63,002 nucleotides of DNA from an uncultured Bacteroidales bacterium. GTDB lineage: Bacteria > Bacteroidota > Bacteroidia > Bacteroidales > UBA932. A model generated the notes under the pieces. That model had not been told where the DNA came from and ran no database searches. It worked only from the letters and a program-made list of their open reading frames with translations. The position numbers were made by a program, and so were the translations under genes. Numbering within the stretch: the stretch's first letter is position 1; every line of letters begins with the position of its first letter. Location: the NCBI GenBank assembly GCA_947179325.1, contig CAMXAU010000015.1:1-63002 (forward strand), read 5' to 3'. Below are positions 37,012-46,361 of the stretch, one piece after another.

Positions 37012-38355
37012 ATGCTCCGAAGAAAGATAGACAACTACATTTGCAATTATTATGAGACCACCCGTAATGCCCTGCTTATTACCGGTGCGCGACAAATTGG
37101 CAAAACCTATTCAATCCGTCAGTTCGGAAAGACGTTCAAGAGTTTTGTTGAAATCAATTTTGTAGAGACACCCGAAGCGGTGGAGCTGTTTAATGGAGCG
37201 AAGAGCAGTAGCGACATTTTGTTTCGTCTCTCGACAATCACTTCCGTGCCGCTCATCAAGGGCGAAACACTGATCTTTTTCGATGAGGTGCAACAATGTC
37301 CCGATATCGTTACGGCAATCAAATTTCTGGTGGACGACGGTTCGTATCGCTATATCTTGAGTGGCTCGCTGCTGGGTGTAGAGTTAAAAGACCTGCGTTC
37401 GGAGCCTGTGGGATATATGGGTGTCAAGGATATGTATCCGCTCGACTTTGAGGAGTTCATTTCGTGCGTCGGAATCAATGATGCCGTCATCGGGTCGTTA
37501 CGCGAAGCGTGGGGGAACCGCACAGCCGTGGACAAATTCATACATGGTAAGATAATGGAGCTGTTTCGGCTCTATCTTATCGTGGGCGGTATGCCTGCGG
37601 CTGTGAGCAAATACATCGAGAGCAACAATCTTCAGGAGGTAATGGCAGAACAGCAGGATATCATCCGTCTGTATAAACGCGACATCGCGAAATATGATCC
37701 CCACAACAAACTCCATATCGAGGAAATTTTCAATCTCATTCCGCCCGAACTTAACGCCAAGAACAAACGCTTCATCTTGAAGCGGCTGAACGAACATGCG
37801 AAATTCGACCGGGTCGAAAATAGTTTTTTGTGGCTGACGAACGCGGGCGTGGCGTTGCCAGTCTATAACGTGGAGGAGCCGAAAATACCGCTCTTGCTTG
37901 CCCGTTCACGCAACCTGTTCAAACTCTTCCAAAGCGACATCGGACTGCTGGCCAGTCAGTATGCCGAAAGAATTCAGATGCGGATTATCAAGGGGGATAA
38001 GGACATCAACTTCGGCTCGATTTACGAAAATGCCGTGGCGCAGGAGTTGGTGGCGCATGGCATCGCTCCCTACTATTACAATAACAAGAAACGTGGCGAA
38101 CTGGATTTTGTTATCGAACTGGGGGGCAAGGTGCTGCCTATTGAGATAAAGTCGGGCAAAGATTACGAAACGCATCGTGCACTATCCAACATCATGGATT
38201 GCAACGAATACGACCTGCCCGAAGCGATTGTGTTCAACAATGACAATCTGCGAGTCGTCGGAAAAATTATCTATGCTCCTGTCTACATGGTGATGTTTCT
38301 CGAAAAAGACAATACGGCTCCAACATTTTACAAGGTGGACATTTCAGGGCTATAA
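37012..38355 (+). CDS. AAA ATPase with DUF4143 nuclease-like domain
   Basis: 447 residues. Walker A is 'ITGARQIGKTYS' near residue 25, Walker B 'LIFFDEVQQCPD', and the sensor 'YILSGSLLGV'. The C-terminal DUF4143 has 'IYENAVAQELVAHG' and a PD-(D/E)xK-like core 'GELDFVIELGGKVLPIEIKSGK'. This family (AAA_14-DUF4143) is common in gut Bacteroidota accessory DNA; its biological role is unclear. The gene looks intact and has its own promoter, in contrast to the broken genes on both sides within the repeat-bounded module. Confidence 0.88.
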   Translation: MLRRKIDNYICNYYETTRNALLITGARQIGKTYSIRQFGKTFKSFVEINFVETPEAVELFNGAKSSSDILFRLSTITSVPLIKGETLIFFDEVQQCPDIVTAIKFLVDDGSYRYILSGSLLGVELKDLRSEPVGYMGVKDMYPLDFEEFISCVGINDAVIGSLREAWGNRTAVDKFIHGKIMELFRLYLIVGGMPAAVSKYIESNNLQEVMAEQQDIIRLYKRDIAKYDPHNKLHIEEIFNLIPPELNAKNKRFILKRLNEHAKFDRVENSFLWLTNAGVALPVYNVEEPKIPLLLARSRNLFKLFQSDIGLLASQYAERIQMRIIKGDKDINFGSIYENAVAQELVAHGIAPYYYNNKKRGELDFVIELGGKVLPIEIKSGKDYETHRALSNIMDCNEYDLPEAIVFNNDNLRVVGKIIYAPVYMVMFLEKDNTAPTFYKVDISGL

Positions 38356-38375
38356 GGAGTATTATTATCGGGAAT

Positions 38376-38879
38376 ATGAACGCTATAACCTATAAAGAGG
38401 CATTCCCGCTAATAAAAGATAATCAAATGTGGCTGGGTTACTCTATTCATAGTGGTGATCGGGAATTTGAAGTCCCGAATGAATATCCGTTGGCTGCAGC
38501 ATGATTGAGAATTGATGAGAACGGGCGAAAGTTCATTAGAGTAAAAGGTGTACGTTGGTCCACTGACATTGACCATGGTCGCCGTCATCCACTTGCATTA
38601 ATGACTATAGCTGACAACCTTCGTTTTTCAAAACATAAAGAACTGAAAGGCAAAACCGCCTATGACCGTTATGACAATTATGACGCCATTGAAGTTCCTT
38701 TTACGGATTCAATCCCATCAGATTATAATGGTGTAACGGGGGTACCTATTTCCTTTTTAGACAAGTATTGCCCGGAGCAATTTGAAATCTTAGGGATAAC
38801 TGACAGAGGTAATGAATGGGGACTAAAAACTAAAGAATACACTATTTCAGACACTTCCAACTTACCAGATTCCTGTTAA
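38376..38879 (+). pseudogene. EcoRI-type adenine methyltransferase fragment with in-frame stop
   Basis: The frame from 38376 reads 'MNAITYKEAFPLIKDNQMWLG' through 'FEVPNEYPLAAA', meets TGA at 38502-38504, then continues in the same frame as 'LRIDENGRKFIRVKGVRW', '..YDNYDAIEVPFTDSIPSDYNGVTGVPISFLDKYCPEQFEILG'. This resembles the C-terminal half of Mod_EcoRI-family adenine-specific methyltransferases. The catalytic N-terminal half is absent. A GGA to TGA change would explain the stop. The tail runs into the right 61-bp repeat. Confidence 0.65.
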
Positions 38880-38925
38880 AGGATAGAGCTAAACACTTCT
38901 ACAATATGTCATCATTCCGCGGAAT
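38865..38925. repeat. 61-bp direct repeat, right copy
   Basis: Exact copy of 36124-36184. After GGAAT the sequence changes to ATGACCGGC, so the outer palindrome of the left copy is broken here. It supplies the last codons of the methyltransferase fragment. Confidence 0.9.
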
Positions 38926-38950
38926 ATGACCGGCAGGCGGCATGCCAGAC

Positions 38951-38982
38951 GTTGCCTTTAAGATTGATATTGTATATCTTTG
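38951..38982 (+). promoter_or_regulatory. Promoter for the 39080-40210 gene pair
   Basis: GTTG (38951-38954), 20-bp spacer, TATCTTTG (38975-38982), a full consensus match. Leader about 90 nt. Confidence 0.55.
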
Positions 38983-39079
38983 CCGTGGAAATAGCGGACC
39001 AGGCGTCATATCATTGAAAGGGACATGGGAAAAGGCGCCGGAGCCGGCCATATTATGAACGGAACACAAAGGTTTTATT

Positions 39080-39616
39080 ATGAATACACTACTGGACAGG
39101 GAAAATTTTCTGACAAACTATATGCTCAAATACTGCACAGATCTGGGCTATCTCAAAGGAACATTGCTCAACAGCAAGGACATAGACGACAAATGGCAGG
39201 AGATTGCACCGGAATTATGCGCTGAAGCCGCGCGGGAGTTCAACGGCTATCCGGAGTTCTGTCTCGCATGTGCCGGATTCCTGGGGATGGCAGTGGCCGC
39301 ATTGTGGGATGTGGACTGGGAGCGGTATTCCGGAAGGGAATATGCATTTTTCACAGGTCCTGGCGGATTCGACACGATGGACGAGCATATCCTGTGGCAG
39401 ATTCTCGGCCTGAAGAAAGGTTCTGCGGAAGAGCAGGATGCAGTCAAGAGGATGCAGTCATGCAGCACGGAGATGTATCACCTAATGAGCAAATCAACAG
39501 TTGAGAGAGGCACTGCAGACGCATACAGGCTCTTCCTTTCCGCGATGACAGTCATGTTCAGGCTTGGAGAGGCCATTGAGCTTCAGAGGCTCGGATATAA
39601 GTTTGAGAAACTTTAA
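39080..39616 (+). CDS. Conserved hypothetical protein upstream of an azoreductase-like gene
   Basis: 178 residues, soluble, rich in Leu, Glu, Tyr and Cys. I do not recognise a domain. Visible are 'YPEFCLACAGFLGMAVAALWDVDWERY' and a helical C-terminus 'AYRLFLSAMTVMFRLGEAIELQRLGYKFEKL'. It ends 12 bp before the azoreductase-like gene on the same strand and shares its promoter, so the two probably act together. Confidence 0.7.
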   Translation: MNTLLDRENFLTNYMLKYCTDLGYLKGTLLNSKDIDDKWQEIAPELCAEAAREFNGYPEFCLACAGFLGMAVAALWDVDWERYSGREYAFFTGPGGFDTMDEHILWQILGLKKGSAEEQDAVKRMQSCSTEMYHLMSKSTVERGTADAYRLFLSAMTVMFRLGEAIELQRLGYKFEKL

Positions 39617-39628
39617 AGGAAACATGGT

Positions 39629-40210
39629 ATGAAGAAGCTGATTGTGATTGACGCCTGTATGCGCGATGCTGAGTCCAGGACAAGGAGAATACTCGAGCCT
39701 ATAGTCGAGGAGCTTGGAAAGACATATGAAATAGAAAGAGTTGTCCTTGACGGAGAAGACTATGCAGCCGTAGGCAGGAAGGTCCTGGCAGAACGCAACA
39801 ACGGACATGTGCCGGCAGAAACAGTTGAAATGGCCCGAAGGGTTGCAGAGGCTGACAGGTTAGTGATAGCCGCTCCTTTCTGGGACATGAGCTTTCCTGC
39901 TATACTTAAAGTCTTTATTGAGCAGATGTCGCTTTTCAATATCACTTTCAAGGACAACGGAAGTTATTTTGACGGCCTGTGCAGATGTGAAAAGGTGCTC
40001 TATATCACCACCCGCGGCATGAATGTGCAGACTGGAGACCCGCTTGAGACCGCGACACCGTACATCAAGGCAATCAGCGCATTATGGGGCCTTGGGGAGG
40101 TCGTCACTGTTGCAGCGGAAAACCTTGACTATTGCACTCCGGCTGAAGTTGACGCCAAAATCAACGAAGCCATAGAAGAAGGGCTGCTGCTCTGCAGGGA
40201 GTGGTTTTAG
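39629..40210 (+). CDS. NAD(P)H-dependent flavin oxidoreductase (azoreductase-like)
   Basis: 193 residues with a flavodoxin-like fold of the FMN-dependent NADH-azoreductase/quinone reductase family. Motifs are the N-terminal 'LIVIDACMRDAESRT' phosphate loop, 'ADRLVIAAPFWDMSFPAILKVFIEQM' and 'LYITTRGM'. It likely reduces quinones or azo compounds. It is the second gene of a two-gene unit; the stop is followed within two bases by the left 21-bp repeat. Confidence 0.82.
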   Translation: MKKLIVIDACMRDAESRTRRILEPIVEELGKTYEIERVVLDGEDYAAVGRKVLAERNNGHVPAETVEMARRVAEADRLVIAAPFWDMSFPAILKVFIEQMSLFNITFKDNGSYFDGLCRCEKVLYITTRGMNVQTGDPLETATPYIKAISALWGLGEVVTVAAENLDYCTPAEVDAKINEAIEEGLLLCREWF

Positions 40211-40602
40211 ACTGTCTCCGATGAGGATTACAAAACATCCTTATTTCAAGCGGTTTCATCTGAAACCTGCACTCCCCTTCTTTACGCTTCGGCATGCAAA
40301 GGCGGGCCAATCTTTCCATAGCGGCAATTGTTCCATGCCCCTCTTATCTGCAAGATGAGGCAGATAGGGCATTGAATACTTTGACAAATAATGCGGTTAC
40401 CATAAAAATGCATACTCAAATATAGTGAATTACATATTTTTTTATAGCTTTGCAAAAAACCGCATAAATGTAACAAAAGCTGAGAGCATACATAATGTTC
40501 GCTCCAACAGAGCAGCTTGGACAAAACAAAAACGATTGGCAAAGTTACAGGCGCACAAATGCATGCATCAGAACAAATACACACAAACTAATATTTACCA
40601 TT
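40211..40602. other. Gap upstream of the metalloprotease
   Basis: No gene. It contains the left 21-bp repeat (40212-40232) and a -7-like TAGCTTTG at 40445-40452 without a clear -33. An open frame from 40495 joins the metalloprotease but has no signal-peptide character before 40603. Confidence 0.4.
40212..40232. repeat. 21-bp direct repeat, left copy
   Basis: Exact 21-bp match to 42177-42197, beginning CTGTCTCCGATG. Both copies read VSDEDY in one frame. Together they flank the metalloprotease gene. Confidence 0.85.
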
Positions 40603-42045
40603 ATGAAAACCTCATTATTCTACGGCCTGCTGTGCAGTCTGTTGTTATTTGCATCATGCAACACTTTGGATAATAATTCCAATGGAGATAAGGCGTATGA
40701 AGAATCTTGGGTCATCGGCTCTAAAACAGTGATTGACAATGATGGACTGAGAAATTTCTGGGTCAAGAAAAACGGCAATCCTGTATGGGAACGATGCAGT
40801 TCCGCAATCGAAAATTTTGATTATGAAGAAGGCTATGAGTATTTGGCAGATATAAAAGTCACTACTGTCACGAATCCCCCACAAGACGGCTCATCCTTAA
40901 AATATTCCCTTCTTAGAATCATCTCAAAAGAACAGAAAGAATCGGATGTGCCGATATTGACGAATGACTTGTCAAAATGTTTTGGCAGCCCAGAGCTTGC
41001 TTTTCCTGAGCTACAGAATAATTCAATTCATTCTGACATACAAAAATCAGGTCCTCACTATATTTTACAAGGAGATATATTATTGTCTCCAGAACAGGCC
41101 TATGAGGCTATTACTAAATCAGGATGTATTACTGACAGAACAAAATATTGGCCAAACAATACCATTTACTATACTTTCAGTAGCGACTTTACATATCAGC
41201 CCTATGTTTCAAGAGCAATTGAAGAATGGGAAACAAAAACAAGTTTAAAATTTATAAATGGTACAGGGCGCGGCAATTATATAGAGTTCATTCACGGAGA
41301 TGGCAATTATTCGTATCTTGGATTAATAGGAGGTAAACAAGCTGTCAGTTTAGCGCTTAATGGCAGCAATAGTGGAACTGCTATACATGAGATCGGGCAT
41401 GCTGCCGGATTGATACACGAACATTGCAGAAATGACAGAGACTCATATATCACTATACATTTTGACAACATTCAAAAGGACAAGCAGCATAATTTCAATC
41501 TCTACCCAGCAGGGAAAGCCGCTGATATCGGAACTTTTGACTTCAACTCTATTATGCTATATAGCTCAGGGGCATTTTCAGCAAACGGAATGCCAACAAT
41601 GACAACAAAGGACGGGCTTTATTTCACAGGGCAAAGAAGCAGATTATCTCCTGGTGACATAGAAGGAATTTCTGCAATTTATGGACCGCCATTCCATAAA
41701 TTGAATACATCTATAAATGTTCTACGTGATGAGGTTAACGGGCTTACAGAAGTTTACGAATACACAGCAAATTACGTAATAAACATTTACGAAGATAGGG
41801 ATTGTAAGCAATCTGCTGTCCTAAAATATCCAAGAACAATAACTGTCTACATGAGCAAATGTATTTATGACACAAATACAAATCGCATGAAGGAGACGAT
41901 AGATTCATGGAACATTACGATTCCTGCAGGTCAGTCCTCATACAATATAGGCAGTGTACACAATATTCAAAAATATTTAAAAAGCAATCCGGAAGAATAT
42001 GATGTTACATCATATTCTATCGATGAATATCCAGCTTTACGCTAA
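40603..42045 (+). CDS. Astacin-like (M12A) metalloprotease lipoprotein
   Basis: 480 residues from the Met of MKTSLFYGLLCSLLLFASC, whose Cys is a lipobox cysteine, so it is probably surface- or outer-membrane-anchored. The catalytic domain carries HEIGHAAGLIHEH (from H262), the astacin/metzincin zinc motif HExxHxxGxxHE, followed by 'RDSYITIHFDNI' and a Met-turn 'FDFNSIMLYSS'. A C-terminal extension of about 120 residues looks like a beta domain. GC content is lower than in neighbours, and the gene lies between 21-bp direct repeats, which points to recent insertion. Confidence 0.85.
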   Translation: MKTSLFYGLLCSLLLFASCNTLDNNSNGDKAYEESWVIGSKTVIDNDGLRNFWVKKNGNPVWERCSSAIENFDYEEGYEYLADIKVTTVTNPPQDGSSLKYSLLRIISKEQKESDVPILTNDLSKCFGSPELAFPELQNNSIHSDIQKSGPHYILQGDILLSPEQAYEAITKSGCITDRTKYWPNNTIYYTFSSDFTYQPYVSRAIEEWETKTSLKFINGTGRGNYIEFIHGDGNYSYLGLIGGKQAVSLALNGSNSGTAIHEIGHAAGLIHEHCRNDRDSYITIHFDNIQKDKQHNFNLYPAGKAADIGTFDFNSIMLYSSGAFSANGMPTMTTKDGLYFTGQRSRLSPGDIEGISAIYGPPFHKLNTSINVLRDEVNGLTEVYEYTANYVINIYEDRDCKQSAVLKYPRTITVYMSKCIYDTNTNRMKETIDSWNITIPAGQSSYNIGSVHNIQKYLKSNPEEYDVTSYSIDEYPALR

Positions 42046-42175
42046 TTCCATCATTGGATATCCCTTATTCCAGGAACAATTGAAAAACTTAGGATTAAAC
42101 CTAAATATTGTTCTATCAATTATAAATGCCGGACAAGAGATTGGGTTTTGCCCTGTATCTTATCCGGCATATTTT

Positions 42176-43459
42176 TCTGTCTCCGATGAGGATTACAGCC
42201 GTAATGACTATTATTCCAAATATTCCTGTGACAGTGGCATCAGTCTCAATCAAATGCTTTATGCTACATACGAAATGTATTTGGGCAATCACAAATACTT
42301 CAGTACTAATTTCGGAGCAAGTGTATATGAGGATAATATCAGGCACTTTTCAAAAGCATACGGTACTTCTGAAAACAGGAACAACCTTTGGCAGATAAAT
42401 GCCGGTCCCGATATTGTATTGAGCTATAGGGACAGTTCATGGACATATTCGCTATATACAAGCGGCAAAACTATTGTCCCGGCACAGGATGCTTTAAGCA
42501 GCACTACGCTTGACATATCAAATCCTATTGATGTATCCACAGGCAATATCTACCTGAAGACGGGCTATCATCAGGATGCCAGTATGTCAGTGATACGCGG
42601 TTCAAGAAATGCAGGTGGCAATTATCTATGCATCAAGCTTGACGGCTCTATTGACATTAATGAAACGACAAGAGCAAGCTGGTATGATCATTCGGCAGTG
42701 CGCTACTCGATTCCTGTCAATGCAAGGCGCCCACGATATAATGCAGGCCTTAATCTGATATATATACAGCCTCTTAACAGGAAGAAGAGTCTCAATCTTA
42801 CAATTACTCCGAAAGCCTTTTTCAGCACCGGAACAATATATGTTTCAGACGGGCCTCTCAATGGCCTGGACAAGGAAAAATTCAATTATGCAGATATGAT
42901 GGAATGGCTGTACGGTGACAGCGAGGGCAGCGCATTCTATTGCGGGGAAAGCGGATTTATTGAAAACCGCACTCACAATCTGAATTGGTCAACAAACGTG
43001 GATCTGAAGTATGAGCTATCTGTCTGGTCCCTGAGGTGTGGGGTATCAGTAAACAACTCATTCCTTGCATATTCTGCGGCCCCGGCCTCAAAGATAAACA
43101 CATGGCGCTATAATGCATACGCAGAGGCCCTATGGAGAAACAAGAGCGGCTGGGAAGCTGAAGGACGCTTTGACTTCAACGGATACAGTGGTTTCAGCAG
43201 GGGCTACAACCGGCCCGACTATCTGCTTAACCTGAAGCTTGCAAAGACAATCAAGTCGTTCACCGTCAGCTTTTCCGCATACGACATTCTCGGGACCTCA
43301 AAATCATTCTCACACATTGCTTCGGCCGAGTATATTGAAGATACTTACCGCAACAACCTCGGACGTTGCATCCTTGTCGGTCTTTCCTATAATTTCGGGA
43401 AATGGAACTTTGCGAAGAGAACAAAACTGGAAGCTTTAGAAAACAAGAATAATCTTTGA
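42176..43459 (+). pseudogene. 5'-truncated outer-membrane beta-barrel (TonB-receptor-like)
   Basis: About 427 codons of barrel-type sequence ('WTYSLYTSGKTIVPAQDAL', 'RKKSLNLTITPKAFFSTGTIYVSDG', 'SGWEAEGRFDFNGYSGFSRGYNRPDYLLNLKLAKTI', ending 'GRCILVGLSYNFGKWNF'). This is the C-terminal end of an OMP_b-brl_3/TonB-dependent-type protein. There is no signal peptide, plug or N-terminal barrel; the open frame starts at 41999 inside the metalloprotease gene. Homology-like sequence starts at the right 21-bp repeat. Probably not expressed as a functional barrel. Confidence 0.7.
42177..42197. repeat. 21-bp direct repeat, right copy
   Basis: Exact copy of 40212-40232, at the start of the truncated barrel gene. 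Confidence 0.85.
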
Positions 43460-43500
43460 TTACAGATGAAATTGCTGATTTCAAGGTAAAAGTCTTGCCA

Positions 43501-43932
43501 TCAATTGGCTGGAAGAAGCAGATATCCGATTACAGGACCGAGGAAAATTGCTATATAAATCAGTGTTATCCACGGCTGGTAATCAACATAGAACTCCCTG
43601 AAAGACAGACTCCAGGGATGTTTTACCAATACCCATCCGAAGACATCGAAGATTATGCATATCCCGGCCCAGAGCGCACCTGTCACGAGTGCTTCTGACA
43701 TGGAGGGGCCCTGCAGCCCTCCCATATAAAGAAATCCGAAGACAGAGAACAGGACTATATTGTAAAGCGGGTGCCACGGCTTGGTCTTCTCGTAGCCCTC
43801 CCCCATCGATTGGCCGTCCATCGGCTTCATATGCAGGACATATATATTAAATACGGTGTGCAAGATACCTATGACTGTGACAATTACATAACTCGTCCAA
43901 AACCAGAGCATTGACATTCCAAAATCTTGCAT
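43501..43932 (-). CDS. Small integral membrane protein
   Basis: 143 residues with four likely helices ('LWFWTSYVIVTVIGILHTVFNIYVL', 'PLYNIVLFSVFGFLYMGGL', 'ALVTGALWAGICIIFDVFGWVLV', 'WITLIYIAIFLGPVIGYLLL') and a conserved-looking 'KPWHPLYN' and 'HPWSLSFREFYVDYQPWI' loop. I do not recognise the family. It converges with the truncated barrel gene. Confidence 0.68.
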   Translation of the reverse strand: MQDFGMSMLWFWTSYVIVTVIGILHTVFNIYVLHMKPMDGQSMGEGYEKTKPWHPLYNIVLFSVFGFLYMGGLQGPSMSEALVTGALWAGICIIFDVFGWVLVKHPWSLSFREFYVDYQPWITLIYIAIFLGPVIGYLLLPAN

Positions 43933-44209
43933 ATATTCTTTATTTTACAGATTATCAACAATTTCAAAAACAAACATCCTACGGTGCATCCGAAAATTCA
44001 CATATATGCTGCTTATCGGTGATTTTCAATGATGCACAGTCAGATGTATTGTGCAAAAATCAGAAGAATCCCCGGAAATGCCAAATAAAACTGCACAAAT
44101 GGCTTTGCGATACCTGCAAGGTACATTACAAATAGAAATAATGGCATGTCCGGTACTGTTGCGAATCAAAAAACATTATATTTGTGAGCATTATAATTCT
44201 GAAACTAAT

Positions 44210-45112
44210 ATGTATCCACTTGTTTTCTCCAGGGCCAAAAGGGCTATTTCTGTATTATTCCTTTGTCTGGCAGCAGCCCAGGCATACGGCCAGGAACATC
44301 ACTTCGAATATATCGGAAATCACATTTATCTTGAGGCAGAAATCAACGGCAAGCCGGCCAACCTTGTCTTTGACACAGGAGCCGAGCTGATCTATCTTGA
44401 CAGTACGTTTGTAGCAGATAGAGGTCTCACTTTCAAAAAGGTCGGCAATGCTGTGCTTGACGGTGCAGGAACGGACGGGCCGAGCAAGACAAAAATAATC
44501 TTTGGCGAAGTCTCTGTGTGCACAGGCGGGAAAGTCTACCGGCCCGAATACTCCCCTATCATAAATCTGAAAGCACTTTTAGGCGAACATGCGGACGGTA
44601 TTTTCGGAATGAAAGCCATTTCAGGAAAAATCATATCAATAGACTACAGAAACAGGCGGTTCAATCTATACGACAAACTTGAACCGCAGATGACAGACGG
44701 ATACAAGTGCATACCTGTCAGTTTCCAGTCCAGACAGATTCTCGTTCCGCTTAAGGTCACAGTCAATACTCAAACCATTATTTCCGGAAATGCACTTATG
44801 GACATCGGCTCCGGCTCCGGAATCACTCTCACATCCTCCGCCGCACATAGGCATGGTCTTGAAAATATCGCAGAAAAAACATCGTTCGAAAGCGGAGGGC
44901 TGGGCGGCAAATCTGCCGGATATACCATAGCCATAGAAAACGCAGACATCGGCGGCATCCCAGTTGACGCGACACAAGCACAATACAGCACCGACCAAAG
45001 CGGTTCATTGGCCTCTTCTCTCTATATAGCAAATATCGGGAATGCCGTCTGGTCCCGATTCGACATCATCCTTGATCTGCCTGCCGGAAAAATGTACTTG
45101 AAGAGGAATTAG
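44210..45112 (+). CDS. Secreted retropepsin-like aspartyl protease
   Basis: 300 residues from the Met of MYPLVFSRAKRA, giving a signal peptide ending AYGQ. Two Asp motifs are visible, 'LVFDTGAELIYLD' (D55) and 'ALMDIGSGSGITL' (D198), so it is a two-lobed aspartyl protease of the Asp_protease_2/clan AA type. The end is 'IGNAVWSRFDIILDLPAGKMYLKRN'. A longer frame from 44051 has no signal peptide and is rejected. A -7-like TATATTTG lies at 44177-44184. Substrate unknown. Confidence 0.82.
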   Translation: MYPLVFSRAKRAISVLFLCLAAAQAYGQEHHFEYIGNHIYLEAEINGKPANLVFDTGAELIYLDSTFVADRGLTFKKVGNAVLDGAGTDGPSKTKIIFGEVSVCTGGKVYRPEYSPIINLKALLGEHADGIFGMKAISGKIISIDYRNRRFNLYDKLEPQMTDGYKCIPVSFQSRQILVPLKVTVNTQTIISGNALMDIGSGSGITLTSSAAHRHGLENIAEKTSFESGGLGGKSAGYTIAIENADIGGIPVDATQAQYSTDQSGSLASSLYIANIGNAVWSRFDIILDLPAGKMYLKRN

Positions 45113-45232
45113 TTCTGATGATATTAAACCGTTCAAGAAATTATACCTTGCCATTCTTTCCGTACTTGGATTTTCTTTTTTTGAAGAACATATTTTCGGA
45201 CAGGTTACGGATCTCCAATTTCCCTCTGGATC

Positions 45233-45463
45233 ATGCTTTTGAATGCCCATCTCGGGGCTTTGACCATATCTTTGGACGGTCTTGGAGAAGAACACGACTG
45301 GATGCGCTGTGTATATGGCAGTTTTGACAAGGCTTCTGCGGCCATACGGATGGCTGCAAAGAAGGACAGACTTGCCTTTGGCGTTGTGACTTGCATCAAT
45401 CGTAAGAATAGCGATCTTTTATACAAAACAAGAAACTTTCTCATCAACGCCGGAGTAAGATTT
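45233..45463 (+). pseudogene. Radical SAM/SPASM protein fragment
   Basis: 'LTISLDGLGEEHDWMR' and 'FDKASAAIRMAAKKDRLAFGVVTCINRKN...TRNFLINAGVRF' match the middle of radical SAM enzymes of the SPASM maturase type. The CxxxCxxC cluster end and the SPASM domain are missing, so only about 75 codons remain. Confidence 0.7.
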
Positions 45464-45629
45464 CAGGCGAGTCCGAAGGCGAAGCAAGGGATACATTCCA
45501 TTTTTGTCATGCAGGCATAAATGCGGCTTCCTTACTGGCTGACGACTCGATTTCTTCATGTCCGAGCATAAGGGCGGACTACCATCAGGGCTGGACCACG
45601 GGGCATTGACATCCAATCCCCAGCGTATC

Positions 45630-45983
45630 CTACTTCATTTCACCATATTTCCTCAGAAACAGTTCCTTGTTTTTCTCGCCCCACTCAAGCATCGAATCAA
45701 TAATGGGAATCAATGTCATTCCCAATGGGGTTATTGCATATTCGGAACGAGGAGGAAGCTCCGGATATACGGTCTTGGAGACAAGGCCGTCATCGACAAG
45801 TTCCTTCAGCTGAATGTCCAGGACGCGCGGGGCCGCCTCCGGCAATGCCTTATGCAATTCACTCGGCCTCATGGCTCTGCCACGAAGTTCATCGAGGATG
45901 CATGATTTCCATTTTGAGTCAATCAGGCTCATTGTAAGTCTAAGCGGACAAGTAAGGTCTACAGGTATCTTGCGTTCGTACAT
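45630..45983 (-). CDS. HxlR-family transcriptional regulator
   Basis: 117 residues, one winged-helix domain: 'CPLRLTMSLIDSKWKSCILDELRGRAMRPSELHKALPEAAPRVLDIQLKELVDDGLVSKTVYPELPPRSEYAITPLGMTLIPIIDSM'. The start Cys of 'DLTCPL' is the redox- or aldehyde-sensing position in several HxlR proteins. A -7 box TACCTTTG (minus, 46045-46052) lies 62 bases upstream. It is divergent from the NTF2-like gene, which is a possible target. Confidence 0.88.
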   Translation of the reverse strand: MYERKIPVDLTCPLRLTMSLIDSKWKSCILDELRGRAMRPSELHKALPEAAPRVLDIQLKELVDDGLVSKTVYPELPPRSEYAITPLGMTLIPIIDSMLEWGEKNKELFLRKYGEMK

Positions 45984-46132
45984 GCTGTTATCTTTTTATT
46001 GGCAGGGCAGTTCCGCATATATGCCACAGAAGGCCCGTTGAATACAAAGGTAGTGTTTCTGCCGGAATTTATATGGCTGGAGCCATCATTTTCAGTGTCC
46101 ACTTTTTCAAGCAGCGGCACCGGAGCGTTTGA

Positions 46133-46231
46133 TTCATTGGAAAAAGTGTATGGTTCCGGATGCTATTCGCTTGAAAAAATGTATTCAATCTTGGTTTATT
46201 CGTTGGGAAAAATTTACCATGCTTTTCATTT
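46133..46231. repeat. 33-bp imperfect tandem repeat, three units
   Basis: Units begin at 46133 (TTCATTGGAAAAAG), 46166 (TTCGCTTGAAAAAA) and 46199 (TTCGTTGGGAAAAA), an exact 33-bp period. In one plus frame it would read as an 11-residue repeat YSLEKxY; no start or conserved neighbour supports a protein. Confidence 0.65.
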
Positions 46232-46329
46232 CTGGCACGGGATATACAATATTTGACTTTACTCATCGCAGAAAAGACCCCGGAAAGGTACCCCGAAGAA
46301 TTTTTCTGTACAGGAATAATTTTTCCGTA

Positions 46330-46361
46330 CTTGCGCAGACATGCCCTACAGGGTAACTTTG
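46330..46361 (+). promoter_or_regulatory. Promoter for the NTF2-like gene
   Basis: CTTG (46330-46333), 20-bp spacer, TAACTTTG (46354-46361). Leader about 16 nt. Confidence 0.5.

Noticed and set aside
41999..42175. Start of the barrel gene inside the metalloprotease
   Set aside because: The first 59 codons are the shifted frame of the protease end and have no signal peptide; barrel-like sequence begins at the 21-bp repeat.
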